A DNA stretch of 64,000 nt, taken from NCBI GenBank assembly GCA_963693305.1, contig OY855903.1, forward strand, positions 20,409,755-20,473,754. Reading direction: 5' to 3'. The translations under genes were made by a program, and so were the position numbers. This DNA comes from Meandrina meandrites. Lineage: Eukaryota > Cnidaria > Anthozoa > Scleractinia > Meandrinidae. The notes under the pieces are model-generated. The model was not told the origin of the DNA. It did not search any database and worked only from the letters and a program-made list of their open reading frames with translations. This document shows, in pieces, positions 45,581 to 51,489 of the stretch (positions are counted from its first letter, which is position 1; the number at the start of each line of letters is the position of its first letter).

Positions 45581-46081
45581 ATGGCGAACGTTGAAGATTA
45601 TATCGAAGATATACAGCCTGAGAAAATAGAAGAGCAGCCTGATAATGACGATCTGGAGACTCATAGAGAATCACTCGCGATACTCGCATCTCTCGGATCG
45701 ACAGAGGAGTTTCTCGGTAAAGCGATGAGTCTGGGAGATATTAAGAGACTCTCTCCAAAACAGGTGGAGAAGTACTTTAATCGTTATAAGACTGTCATGG
45801 GTAAGAAGGTATCTACCGGTCTTGTGGAGTCAGCCATCTCTGCAGCATCCGTTCTTATCTCCTATGTTATTCCCGTGGATGATGTGGAGGCTCTCAATGA
45901 AGATTTGAAGAACGATGATCTTGTTAAACGTGAACTGTCAAACTTTGCAGGTCTCTTGGTACTGAAGGGAGGAAGATTGGTAGCGTTAGCTAGCGGACTC
46001 TTTAAGGTTGCTAAGCACGTAAAGTTAAGACCGAGTGAGGAGAATTCAAACAAAAATCAAGAGAATGAAGAAGACTCTTAA
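45581..46081 (+). CDS. Polinton accessory protein, unknown (166 aa)
   Basis: Not recognised. The N-terminal 30 residues are acidic. Residues about 45-75 look helical (FLGKAMSLGDIKRLSPKQVEKYF). A small-residue-rich segment, SAISAASVLISYVIP at about 84-98, could be a buried or membrane helix, and a second hydrophobic stretch LLVLKGGRLVALASGLFKVA lies near 125-145. The tail is charged and rich in Glu and Asn. Its place after the ATPase suggests a virion or membrane role, which is inference. The start is supported by the upstream TTTAAAGG and by the truncated second copy at 28685. Confidence 0.6.
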   Translation: MANVEDYIEDIQPEKIEEQPDNDDLETHRESLAILASLGSTEEFLGKAMSLGDIKRLSPKQVEKYFNRYKTVMGKKVSTGLVESAISAASVLISYVIPVDDVEALNEDLKNDDLVKRELSNFAGLLVLKGGRLVALASGLFKVAKHVKLRPSEENSNKNQENEEDS

Positions 46082-46117
46082 TAGGCTGTTAAGTCAACCA
46101 ATTCAACCTAGTCAGTT

Positions 46118-46126
46118 GATTTAAAC
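46118..46126 (+). promoter_or_regulatory. GATTTAAA motif before the broken nuclease gene
   Basis: GATTTAAAC 22-30 bp before the ATG at 46148. It forms the right arm of an imperfect inverted repeat with TTAAGTCAAC at 46089-46098. Confidence 0.4.
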
Positions 46127-46147
46127 ATTTCTTAATAGTTAACTAAA

Positions 46148-46554
46148 ATGTCATTCGGAGTATATGAAGAGAAGTGTAGAAAGATATTTCAAGAGTTATT
46201 CAAAAAAGAGTTTAAAAAGGTGAGACCCGATTGGTTGAAAAATCTTTGGACTTACCAGAACCTCGAGTTGGACGGTTATAACCGGTAACTCATCTCGGTA
46301 AAGGTTTGGCATTCGAGTACGACGGTAAACAACATACAGAGTTCACTCCCTGTTTTCACTCCTGTGCGGAGGATTTCAAGTATCAAGTGATGAAAGACTC
46401 TTTGAAGGATGAGATGTGCAGAGATGAAGGGGTTCTCTTAATAAGAATACCTCACTACATTCCTTATTGGGAACTCAAGCCTTTTATTATCGGAAGATTG
46501 GTAATAGAGGGTGTTGAGTTCCCAATAAAGGTTAATCAGTATGTAGAAAAATGA
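46148..46554 (+). pseudogene. PD-(D/E)XK-like nuclease, frameshifted
   Basis: Two frames carry one recognisable domain. The first (from the ATG at 46148) has KKVRPDWLKN and LELDGYN and stops at 46279-46281; the second, in another phase, continues with LAFEYDGKQH and later LLIRIPHYIPYW, ending at 46552-46554. The D-x-n-(E)YDGKQH arrangement matches small endonuclease-like proteins of giant viruses and Polintons with a restriction-enzyme-like fold. The break is a single frameshift between about 46270 and 46300, just before the catalytic region. Either the gene is dead or the sequence has an error there. If functional in relatives, it may cut host or competitor DNA (inference). Confidence 0.7.
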
Positions 46555-46562
46555 TTTAAAGA
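46553..46562 (+). promoter_or_regulatory. GATTTAAAGA motif before the 115-aa gene
   Basis: Best form of the motif, 20-29 bp before the ATG at 46582. Identical copies lie at 47017-47026, 47418-47427 and 47839-47848. Confidence 0.5.
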
Positions 46563-46581
46563 ATTCTTATTACTTATTAAA

Positions 46582-46929
46582 ATGTCTCAAGAGAAGGTGA
46601 TAGTTCGCAAAGTTAACATCTCTGAGAAAGAGAAGGTGATCGCTATCTCCCCCAAAGTTGTGCGTTACGTTGATTATAGAGTGAACATCCCTGAGGATCA
46701 GAGAGAGAGATTCTATTCAGCCATTGATAACAACAGATCCGTCTCCATAAGATTCCGACATGAGGATCTTTCTGACGGTGATGATCTCATCGCTTTCACT
46801 ATGCAACAGTTTAAAAGAATCGCAAGCGCTTTCGACAAAGGAAGGGGAGTGATAATAAATATGAGTGAGGAACAGGTACAGAAACACGAAATCATTGATG
46901 CGGATGATTATTTCTATTCACCGTTTTAA
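46582..46929 (+). CDS. Polinton small protein, twin 1 (115 aa, unknown)
   Basis: Not recognised. It is soluble and charged, with no signal or membrane segment. It is paralogous to the next gene over its whole length: shared blocks are SIRFRHEDLS, DLIAFT--QFK, and VIINMS-EQVQKH. Twin 1 has a 12-residue extra N-terminal segment. The two genes share the same upstream motif, so they arose by tandem duplication of gene plus promoter. No function is proposed. Confidence 0.6.
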   Translation: MSQEKVIVRKVNISEKEKVIAISPKVVRYVDYRVNIPEDQRERFYSAIDNNRSVSIRFRHEDLSDGDDLIAFTMQQFKRIASAFDKGRGVIINMSEEQVQKHEIIDADDYFYSPF

Positions 46930-46945
46930 AACAGCATTGTGTAAA

Positions 46946-46974
46946 CTTAAATCAACAACATCAGTTGATTTAAG
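46946..46974 (+). terminator. Hairpin, 11-bp stem with 7-nt loop
   Basis: CTTAAATCAAC (46946-46956) and GTTGATTTAAG (46964-46974) are perfectly complementary. It lies between the twin genes. The right arm contains the core of the GATTTAAA motif. Confidence 0.5.
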
Positions 46975-47015
46975 CTTAAGAGTGGAAAAATGATTTAAGC
47001 TTAAGAGTGGAAAAA
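46966..47015 (+). repeat. 25-bp tandem repeat (2 units) between the twin genes
   Basis: TGATTTAAGCTTAAGAGTGG plus five A, repeated twice (46966-46990, 46991-47015), then a third partial unit that becomes the GATTTAAAGA motif of twin 2. It multiplies the promoter-like core. Confidence 0.85.
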
Positions 47016-47016
47016 T

Positions 47017-47026
47017 GATTTAAAGA
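47017..47026 (+). promoter_or_regulatory. GATTTAAAGA motif before the 108-aa gene
   Basis: 25-34 bp before the ATG at 47051, in a 40-bp context (GATTTAAAGAATTC) also present before twin 1. Confidence 0.5.
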
Positions 47027-47050
47027 ATTCGCATCACTTATTAAATAAAA

Positions 47051-47377
47051 ATGTCTCAAGAGAATGTACTCGCTAACGCTCCTAGCATTGTGCGTTACGA
47101 ACATTTTAGAGTGAACATTTCTGAAGAACAGAGAGAAAAGTTGCTTTCAGCCATTTGTGATAGGGAAACTGTATCAATAAGATTCCGACATGAGGATCTT
47201 TCTGTTGGTAATGATCTCATCGCTTTCACTGAAAAACAGTTTAAAATAATCACAATCGCTTTTGAGAAAGGAAGGGAAGTGATAATAAATATGAGTAAGG
47301 AACAGGTACAGAAACACACTGCTGCTATGGACATTGTTTACAAAGGTGATGATTATTTCTTTTTGACATTACCGTAA
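47051..47377 (+). CDS. Polinton small protein, twin 2 (108 aa, unknown)
   Basis: Paralogue of the 115-aa protein at 46582. It keeps SIRFRHEDLS, DLIAFT and VIINMSKEQVQKH, but has a different C-terminus ending DDYFFLTLP. No membrane segment and no known domain. The retained open frame in both twins suggests both are or were useful, possibly to different hosts or partners (speculative). Confidence 0.6.
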   Translation: MSQENVLANAPSIVRYEHFRVNISEEQREKLLSAICDRETVSIRFRHEDLSVGNDLIAFTEKQFKIITIAFEKGREVIINMSKEQVQKHTAAMDIVYKGDDYFFLTLP

Positions 47378-47397
47378 ACTTGACTATTAAGCTTAAC

Positions 47398-47424
47398 TTA
47401 AATCAACTGAAACGGTTGATTTAA
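47398..47424 (+). terminator. Hairpin, 10-bp stem with 7-nt loop
   Basis: TTAAATCAAC (47398-47407) pairs with GTTGATTTAA (47415-47424). It lies before the 129-aa gene; its right arm runs into the GATTTAAAGA motif at 47418-47427. Confidence 0.5.
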
Positions 47425-47427
47425 AGA
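47418..47427 (+). promoter_or_regulatory. GATTTAAAGA motif before the 129-aa gene
   Basis: 21-30 bp before the ATG at 47448, overlapping the right arm of the hairpin. Confidence 0.5.
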
Positions 47428-47447
47428 CAACAGAGTACATTACTAAA

Positions 47448-47837
47448 ATGACAGAAGATGTTGAACAGATCACTAAGACCCCTATTGAAAGTAACGTTAA
47501 AACAAAAGAGAAAGATCCCAAGAAGGTCGCCGCAGGAAAGAAACTCGCCGAGTATAACCGAAGGGCGAAGGAGGCGTTGAAAGAGAAGATGAAACGTGAT
47601 TCTGAGAAGGCAACTGAACCGGAGGAGAGAGACGAGCAGAGTAAGGATCTCACAGCAGCAGAGGGATGGATTCCTGAGATCTCTTTCACAACCGCGATCT
47701 CTCTTGTCGGAGTCGTCTTGACCGCATTTAATATGTTTATGAGTTACAGAAAAGACACAAAGGTTGATCCTCCCTTAACGGAACCTCCCCCTGCGATAGC
47801 ATCAAAGATTCCCATACCGAAGATGGGGATGCTATGA
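47448..47837 (+). CDS. Polinton single-pass membrane protein (129 aa, unknown)
   Basis: Residues 20-70 are highly charged and helical (KDPKKVAAGKKLAEYNRRAKEALK), probably a coiled coil or basic DNA-facing helix. One membrane segment, ISFTTAISLVGVVLTAFNMFM, lies near 78-98. A proline-rich tail (PPLTEPPPAIASKIPIP) follows. A small membrane protein with a basic arm could link capsid or DNA to a lipid layer, which is inference. Seven genes in this part of the element encode hydrophobic segments. Confidence 0.65.
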   Translation: MTEDVEQITKTPIESNVKTKEKDPKKVAAGKKLAEYNRRAKEALKEKMKRDSEKATEPEERDEQSKDLTAAEGWIPEISFTTAISLVGVVLTAFNMFMSYRKDTKVDPPLTEPPPAIASKIPIPKMGML

Positions 47838-47838
47838 A

Positions 47839-47848
47839 GATTTAAAGA
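47839..47848 (+). promoter_or_regulatory. GATTTAAAGA motif before the fibre-like gene
   Basis: GATTTAAAGA 19-28 bp before the ATG at 47867, overlapping the last base of the 129-aa gene's stop region. Confidence 0.5.
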
Positions 47849-47866
47849 TCTTCTCTCTTAAGATAA

Positions 47867-48841
47867 ATGTCGAAAGAGAAGATCTTCAAGACTATCTATG
47901 ACGCCTCCGTTTTGATAGGTATCTCCTCAGCGTTCGGTTACTTCGTCAATATGGATGACCCCTCAACAAGTGTTATCGACTACCTTAAATGGGTAGTAAT
48001 ACTCTCCGGTAGTATTTACTTAAAAGATTATATGCAGAGAGAAGAGATACTGAAGAGGATCGATTCCCTTAATTCGAAGAAGGGAGTGATAGAGAGTAAG
48101 GAGAAGACTCCGAAGAATCTCGATCTTAAATTGAAGAGAATCGTAAACCTTGCCAATCCCGTCGGTGATAGAGACGCAGTCAATAAAAGTTACGTCGACG
48201 AGAAGGTTATCAGGAAGGGAGATCTCGACATGGGAGGAAATGAGATACATAACCTTAAGACCCCTGAAACTAAAGATGTTGATTACGCGGCAACTGTCAA
48301 TTATGTTAATAATACCGTCGATGAGAGAGAATCGATCACTCTGCAAAAGATGAGCGAGATAAAAAATTATGTGGATGAATCCGTTCCCAAAAAAGTCTTT
48401 TACAAAGGTTATCTCAAACATAACAATGATAGCTTTATCAAATTCTTTGCAAACGGAACAGAGGATCATACTCGATACACCAGACAGAGTGATCCCTCTG
48501 ATTTCATCGTGAGTGAGGAGGACTATGAGAAAATAATAATCAAGAATCCGGGAGTCTACTCAATATCTCTGATCGATGGATTAAAGACTGAGTCAGAGGA
48601 TGATAACGGAACTGTTCAGTTCATACTGAATCCCGCACCCTTTTTGAGTCTGAGCGATAATATCAACATCACGGTACCCAACACAAGCAAGGGTTGGAAA
48701 ACGTATAATTTTATCTCTGTTTTAGATATTTACAAAGACACAAAACTGTCTATACAGACCTCAGATGCCAGAACCATATTTGACGGTTTGGGTAACGGGT
48801 ATAAAAAGTTCGGTATGATCCTTATAAATAAGATAGATTAA
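47867..48841 (+). CDS. Fibre-like surface protein with N-terminal membrane anchor (324 aa)
   Basis: Residues 11-56 hold two hydrophobic segments (ASVLIGISSAFGYF and KWVVILSGSIYL) closely matching the 71-aa protein at 49118. Residues 92-110 and 127-147 are two repeats of the type IxNLxxPxxxxDAxxxxYV, as in shafts of phage tail fibres. A coiled-coil-like linker follows to about 170. Residues 175-324 look like a β-rich head with regularly spaced short strands (PGVYSISLIDG, TVQFILNP, DTKLSIQTSD, FGMILINKID), compatible with a C1q/TNF-like jelly-roll. The simplest reading is a trimeric membrane-anchored attachment fibre of the virion. Trimerisation and receptor binding are inferences. The frame is intact. 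Confidence 0.6.
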   Translation: MSKEKIFKTIYDASVLIGISSAFGYFVNMDDPSTSVIDYLKWVVILSGSIYLKDYMQREEILKRIDSLNSKKGVIESKEKTPKNLDLKLKRIVNLANPVGDRDAVNKSYVDEKVIRKGDLDMGGNEIHNLKTPETKDVDYAATVNYVNNTVDERESITLQKMSEIKNYVDESVPKKVFYKGYLKHNNDSFIKFFANGTEDHTRYTRQSDPSDFIVSEEDYEKIIIKNPGVYSISLIDGLKTESEDDNGTVQFILNPAPFLSLSDNINITVPNTSKGWKTYNFISVLDIYKDTKLSIQTSDARTIFDGLGNGYKKFGMILINKID

Positions 48842-48862
48842 AGATTTACTCCCCTCTGTAAA

Positions 48863-49084
48863 ATGTGGGGTAAGGTTTTAATAATAACCATCATTGCCTT
48901 CGGTATTTATCTTACGTTTTGTTCACCGAAAGAACACTGCGTCTGCGGAGTTAAGATACCTGAGGGAGGAGGAATGTGTGAATGCGGAGAGTATTATCAC
49001 CGAATGATCATAAGGAGACAAGAAGAGTTGAAAAGAATTGAAGAGGAAAAAAAGAAGGGGAATGATTACGACACATTCTTGTGA
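48863..49084 (+). CDS. Small membrane protein with Cys-rich segment (73 aa, unknown)
   Basis: The N-terminal membrane segment VLIITIIAFGIYLTF at about 5-19 could act as a signal anchor. Five Cys follow after residue 20, including CVCGVKIP and CECGEYYH, which could bind zinc or form disulfides. A charged coiled-coil tail rich in Glu and Lys ends the protein. GATTAAAGA precedes the ATG by about 20 bp. Function unknown. Confidence 0.55.
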   Translation: MWGKVLIITIIAFGIYLTFCSPKEHCVCGVKIPEGGGMCECGEYYHRMIIRRQEELKRIEEEKKKGNDYDTFL

Positions 49085-49090
49085 GATTTA

Positions 49091-49098
49091 TTTAAAGA
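49091..49098 (+). promoter_or_regulatory. TTTAAAGA motif before the 71-aa gene
   Basis: 20-27 bp before the ATG at 49118. Confidence 0.45.
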
Positions 49099-49117
49099 TA
49101 ATCTATGAAGAGTAAAA

Positions 49118-49333
49118 ATGTCAGAGAATAAACTTGTGAAGACCGTCACTGATGCATCCGTTCTGATCGGCCTCTCCGCGGGAGTCGGATACATTGCGAA
49201 GAAGGCTATGAAAGAATCGTTCATAAACGACCCCTCATCCAGCATTGTTAACTACGGTAAATGGGTCGCTGTCTTGTCAGGAAGTATGTACTTGAAAGAG
49301 TATTTGGAGAAACAGAAAATTCTTCCATCTTAA
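49118..49333 (+). CDS. Small two-pass membrane protein (71 aa), paralogue of the fibre anchor
   Basis: Two hydrophobic segments (DASVLIGLSAGVGYIA near 13-27, YGKWVAVLSGSMYL near 46-59) and a charged end. It aligns with residues 1-60 of the fibre-like protein: DASVLIG, the DPS-S region, a K-WV---SGS-YLK-Y block. Most likely it forms the same membrane lattice or pairs with the fibre anchor. Function unknown outside that inference. Confidence 0.65.
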   Translation: MSENKLVKTVTDASVLIGLSAGVGYIAKKAMKESFINDPSSSIVNYGKWVAVLSGSMYLKEYLEKQKILPS

Positions 49334-49356
49334 AGGTTATTCATTATTAATAAATA

Positions 49357-49407
49357 GATAAAGGTTTCACCAATAATATTCATGATAAAGGTTTCACCAA
49401 TAATATT
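49357..49407 (+). repeat. 24-bp direct repeat before the split gene
   Basis: GATAAAGGTTTCACCAATAA plus TATT occurs at 49357-49380 and 49384-49407. The GATAAAGG may act as a variant of the GATTTAAAGA motif for the gene starting at 49413. Confidence 0.85.
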
Positions 49408-49412
49408 AACAT

Positions 49413-49828
49413 ATGGCGACCATTGCGTTAATGATCGGAGGAGCAGTTTTAAACGCCACCGCCTTTGTCGGAGGATCGTATTTGGCAAAGTATCTGAGCG
49501 GATCGAATACGGACACGGAGAGAATTCGACACGATAAAGCCTTGGAAAAGTATCAAAAAGATTACGCAGCTTACCAAGAGAAGAGAAGAGACAGAGACTG
49601 TTAGATTGGTATAATCAGCAGAGGGATGTGGAGCATCAGGCTTCACAGAATCTCTCGAACACTGATGAGGCTTTTAAACTCTACTCTCAGACACATCCTG
49701 ATTACTCTCTTCAAGAACCTCGACTCACTGATTACTACCGACCGAGTGATGATCAGAGAGTGGGTGAGATGGCCTACGTCGGAGGAGGGATGTTGGTGTT
49801 GGGTTATGTTGCGAGTAGATTTTTGTAA
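49413..49828 (+). pseudogene. Polinton membrane protein split by a frameshift (unknown)
   Basis: The first frame (49413-49604) has an N-terminal membrane segment IALMIGGAVLNATAFVGGSYLA and a basic coiled-coil-like stretch, then stops after an AGAAG-type purine repeat. A second frame (open from about 49594, ATG at 49628, ending 49828) continues with an amphipathic part and a C-terminal membrane segment AYVGGGMLVLGYVASRF. Reading into the second frame just before the stop gives a smooth continuation, so a slip in the purine repeat near 49580-49600 probably broke one gene of about 139 codons. No known domain. Confidence 0.6.
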
Positions 49829-49853
49829 AGTATAGATATCAAGCAAATAATAA

Positions 49854-49865
49854 GTTTAAAGATTC
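49854..49865 (+). promoter_or_regulatory. TTTAAAGA motif before the 302-aa gene
   Basis: GTTTAAAGATTC 23-34 bp before the ATG, overlapping the hairpin below. Confidence 0.45.
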
Positions 49866-49887
49866 TTTACTTATCTTGTAAAGAATC
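49861..49887 (+). promoter_or_regulatory. Hairpin abutting a start codon, 10-bp stem with 7-nt loop
   Basis: GATTCTTTAC (49861-49870) and GTAAAGAATC (49878-49887) are perfectly complementary. The ATG begins at 49888, the next base. If transcription starts upstream, this would fold in the mRNA leader and could affect initiation. Confidence 0.5.
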
Positions 49888-50796
49888 ATGGAAGTTGACC
49901 CGACAGAGACTGATAGAGATAATCCTTTTGAACCGGTCGATCCCGGCGATGATGAGGGAGAGATGATACCGATGACATCCACATCGAATCGAGATAGAGG
50001 TTTCGATAATCCCAATTATGAAGAGACCTCTTTCATTGATGATGATAACACTTCTCTTATACAGAGAGAAGAGAACAGAGATGAGGCTTGGGAAAGAGTT
50101 AAGAGAAAGTATCCTAAGGTAAATCCCGTTAAATCCTCTTTCACAGCCGCCCTTGACAAGTTTGATCGAGTGGTAGTCAGACTGAAAAGACAGGGAGGTA
50201 AGGTATACCAACTGTTCAAATCAGACGGTGAACCGAACGATAAATTACCGAAGACCATAAAAGACAGTCTCGGCCCGACTTTTGAGGAGGTGATTGAGAC
50301 TGATGAGAGAGGGATAACAAGGAGAAGAGAGAAAGAGAAGGAGCTCGAATCCTCTCTTAAAGATGCCGGGCCCAGTCAGCGAGAGAACATCGTTCGCGAC
50401 ATCGAACAGCAGAGAGATGAGAGAGAGAATATGGAGAGGGAGGTTGAAGTGATAGAGGAACGGTTATCTCTTCGGGACAGAGTGAAGGTCATCTTTAAAA
50501 AGTATGGTTTCACCGCCTTCGCTGTTCTCTCCGCCGTGGGCGCAGTGATCGGTGTGATCGTATCTAATCTTAAGAGCGGTCTGTCTAGATTGGGTAAAGG
50601 AGTAAGCAAGGGTTTTAAAGCTTTAGGAAAAAAACTGGGAGAGATACTTCCCGGAATGATCGGTGCGATAGCAAGTTTTATCTTTAAAACAGCGGGTGAG
50701 GCGATCGGTTTTCTTGCAAAGAATGCGTGGTTGTTGATAGTCGCCGTCGTTGTCTACTTTGTAGAGAAGGTTAAAAATAAGAGTAAGAGAAAGTAA
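49888..50796 (+). CDS. Polinton membrane protein with acidic N-terminus (302 aa, unknown)
   Basis: Residues 1-60 are acidic and probably disordered. Residues about 140-195 are strongly charged and predicted coiled coil (RRREKEKELESSLKDA onward). From about 205, hydrophobic segments appear: FTAFAVLSAVGAVIGVIV, a Gly-rich amphipathic stretch LSRLGKGVSKGFKALGKKLG, then IGAIASFIF and AWLLIVAVVVYFV before a basic end. The amphipathic-plus-hydrophobic C-terminus recalls membrane-active internal capsid proteins such as adenovirus protein VI in concept only; no sequence homology is claimed. The stop codon touches the next gene's ATG. Confidence 0.6.
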   Translation: MEVDPTETDRDNPFEPVDPGDDEGEMIPMTSTSNRDRGFDNPNYEETSFIDDDNTSLIQREENRDEAWERVKRKYPKVNPVKSSFTAALDKFDRVVVRLKRQGGKVYQLFKSDGEPNDKLPKTIKDSLGPTFEEVIETDERGITRRREKEKELESSLKDAGPSQRENIVRDIEQQRDERENMEREVEVIEERLSLRDRVKVIFKKYGFTAFAVLSAVGAVIGVIVSNLKSGLSRLGKGVSKGFKALGKKLGEILPGMIGAIASFIFKTAGEAIGFLAKNAWLLIVAVVVYFVEKVKNKSKRK

Positions 50797-51399
50797 ATGG
50801 AGAGTTACAGAGAGATCTACCCTCAGTTGCCGATCGAAGGCACCGGTGAAAACTTCAGATTAAAACAGTGTTCAGATTGGTTATCCCTTCTAGAGAAGGA
50901 TCTACACGATTGTGAAAAAGTGTACAAAAAGTATAAGAGGGCAAGGAGTTATCTTTTTAATCTGTCTACAGGCAGTGGAACTCTGTCTGTCGCTCTCTGC
51001 GGAGGAGGATTGGGAACGGGACTTACCGGAATCGGTATTCCCGTCTCTGTTGCATTGGGAGCTGTCGGGGGTTTTTGTGCCTTAACGAGCGTAGCGACAG
51101 CGAGTCTTGCAAAGATCATCTCCAAGAAGGTTAGTAAGCATGAAAAGACCGTCTCTGTCTGCCAAGCGAAGATAAACACAGTTAAAGACGTCGTTTCTAA
51201 AGCGTTGACAAATGATTCGATAAGCCATGAAGAGTTTCTTTTAATAAAGAAAGAGTGTGAAAAGTATTATGAGATGAAGAGATTGATAAGAGAAAAGAAT
51301 AAAGATCAGCCACCGCCCCCTATACCACAGGCGGATTTAAAAAAGATGGAGGAAAATATTCGTGCAGAGATGTTAAAAAAACTCGCCCAGTCAGAGTAA
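50797..51399 (+). CDS. Polinton protein with hydrophobic hairpin between coiled coils (200 aa, unknown)
   Basis: Starts directly after the previous stop (0-bp spacing), so the two are probably on one transcript, unusual for this element. Residues 20-50 are charged and helical. Residues 55-108 are Gly/Ala-rich and hydrophobic (SVALCGGGLGTGLTGIGIPV, SVALGAVGGFCAL), a likely membrane-inserted hairpin. The rest is coiled coil with a proline patch PPPPIPQ near 172. No known domain. Its place beside the 302-aa membrane protein suggests a shared role at a membrane. Confidence 0.6.
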   Translation: MESYREIYPQLPIEGTGENFRLKQCSDWLSLLEKDLHDCEKVYKKYKRARSYLFNLSTGSGTLSVALCGGGLGTGLTGIGIPVSVALGAVGGFCALTSVATASLAKIISKKVSKHEKTVSVCQAKINTVKDVVSKALTNDSISHEEFLLIKKECEKYYEMKRLIREKNKDQPPPPIPQADLKKMEENIRAEMLKKLAQSE

Positions 51400-51489
51400 G
51401 TTGTAATTGCATGATAGTGATCGATGAGTCATTTAGAGATCCGCCGTATAATCCTTACTTCGTTTAAAAACATATGATTGATAAGTAAA

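Noticed and set aside
46966..47015. Short tandem repeats considered as a CRISPR-like array
   Set aside because: Only two adjacent 25-bp units without spacers, in a eukaryotic virus-like element; a simple tandem duplication explains them.
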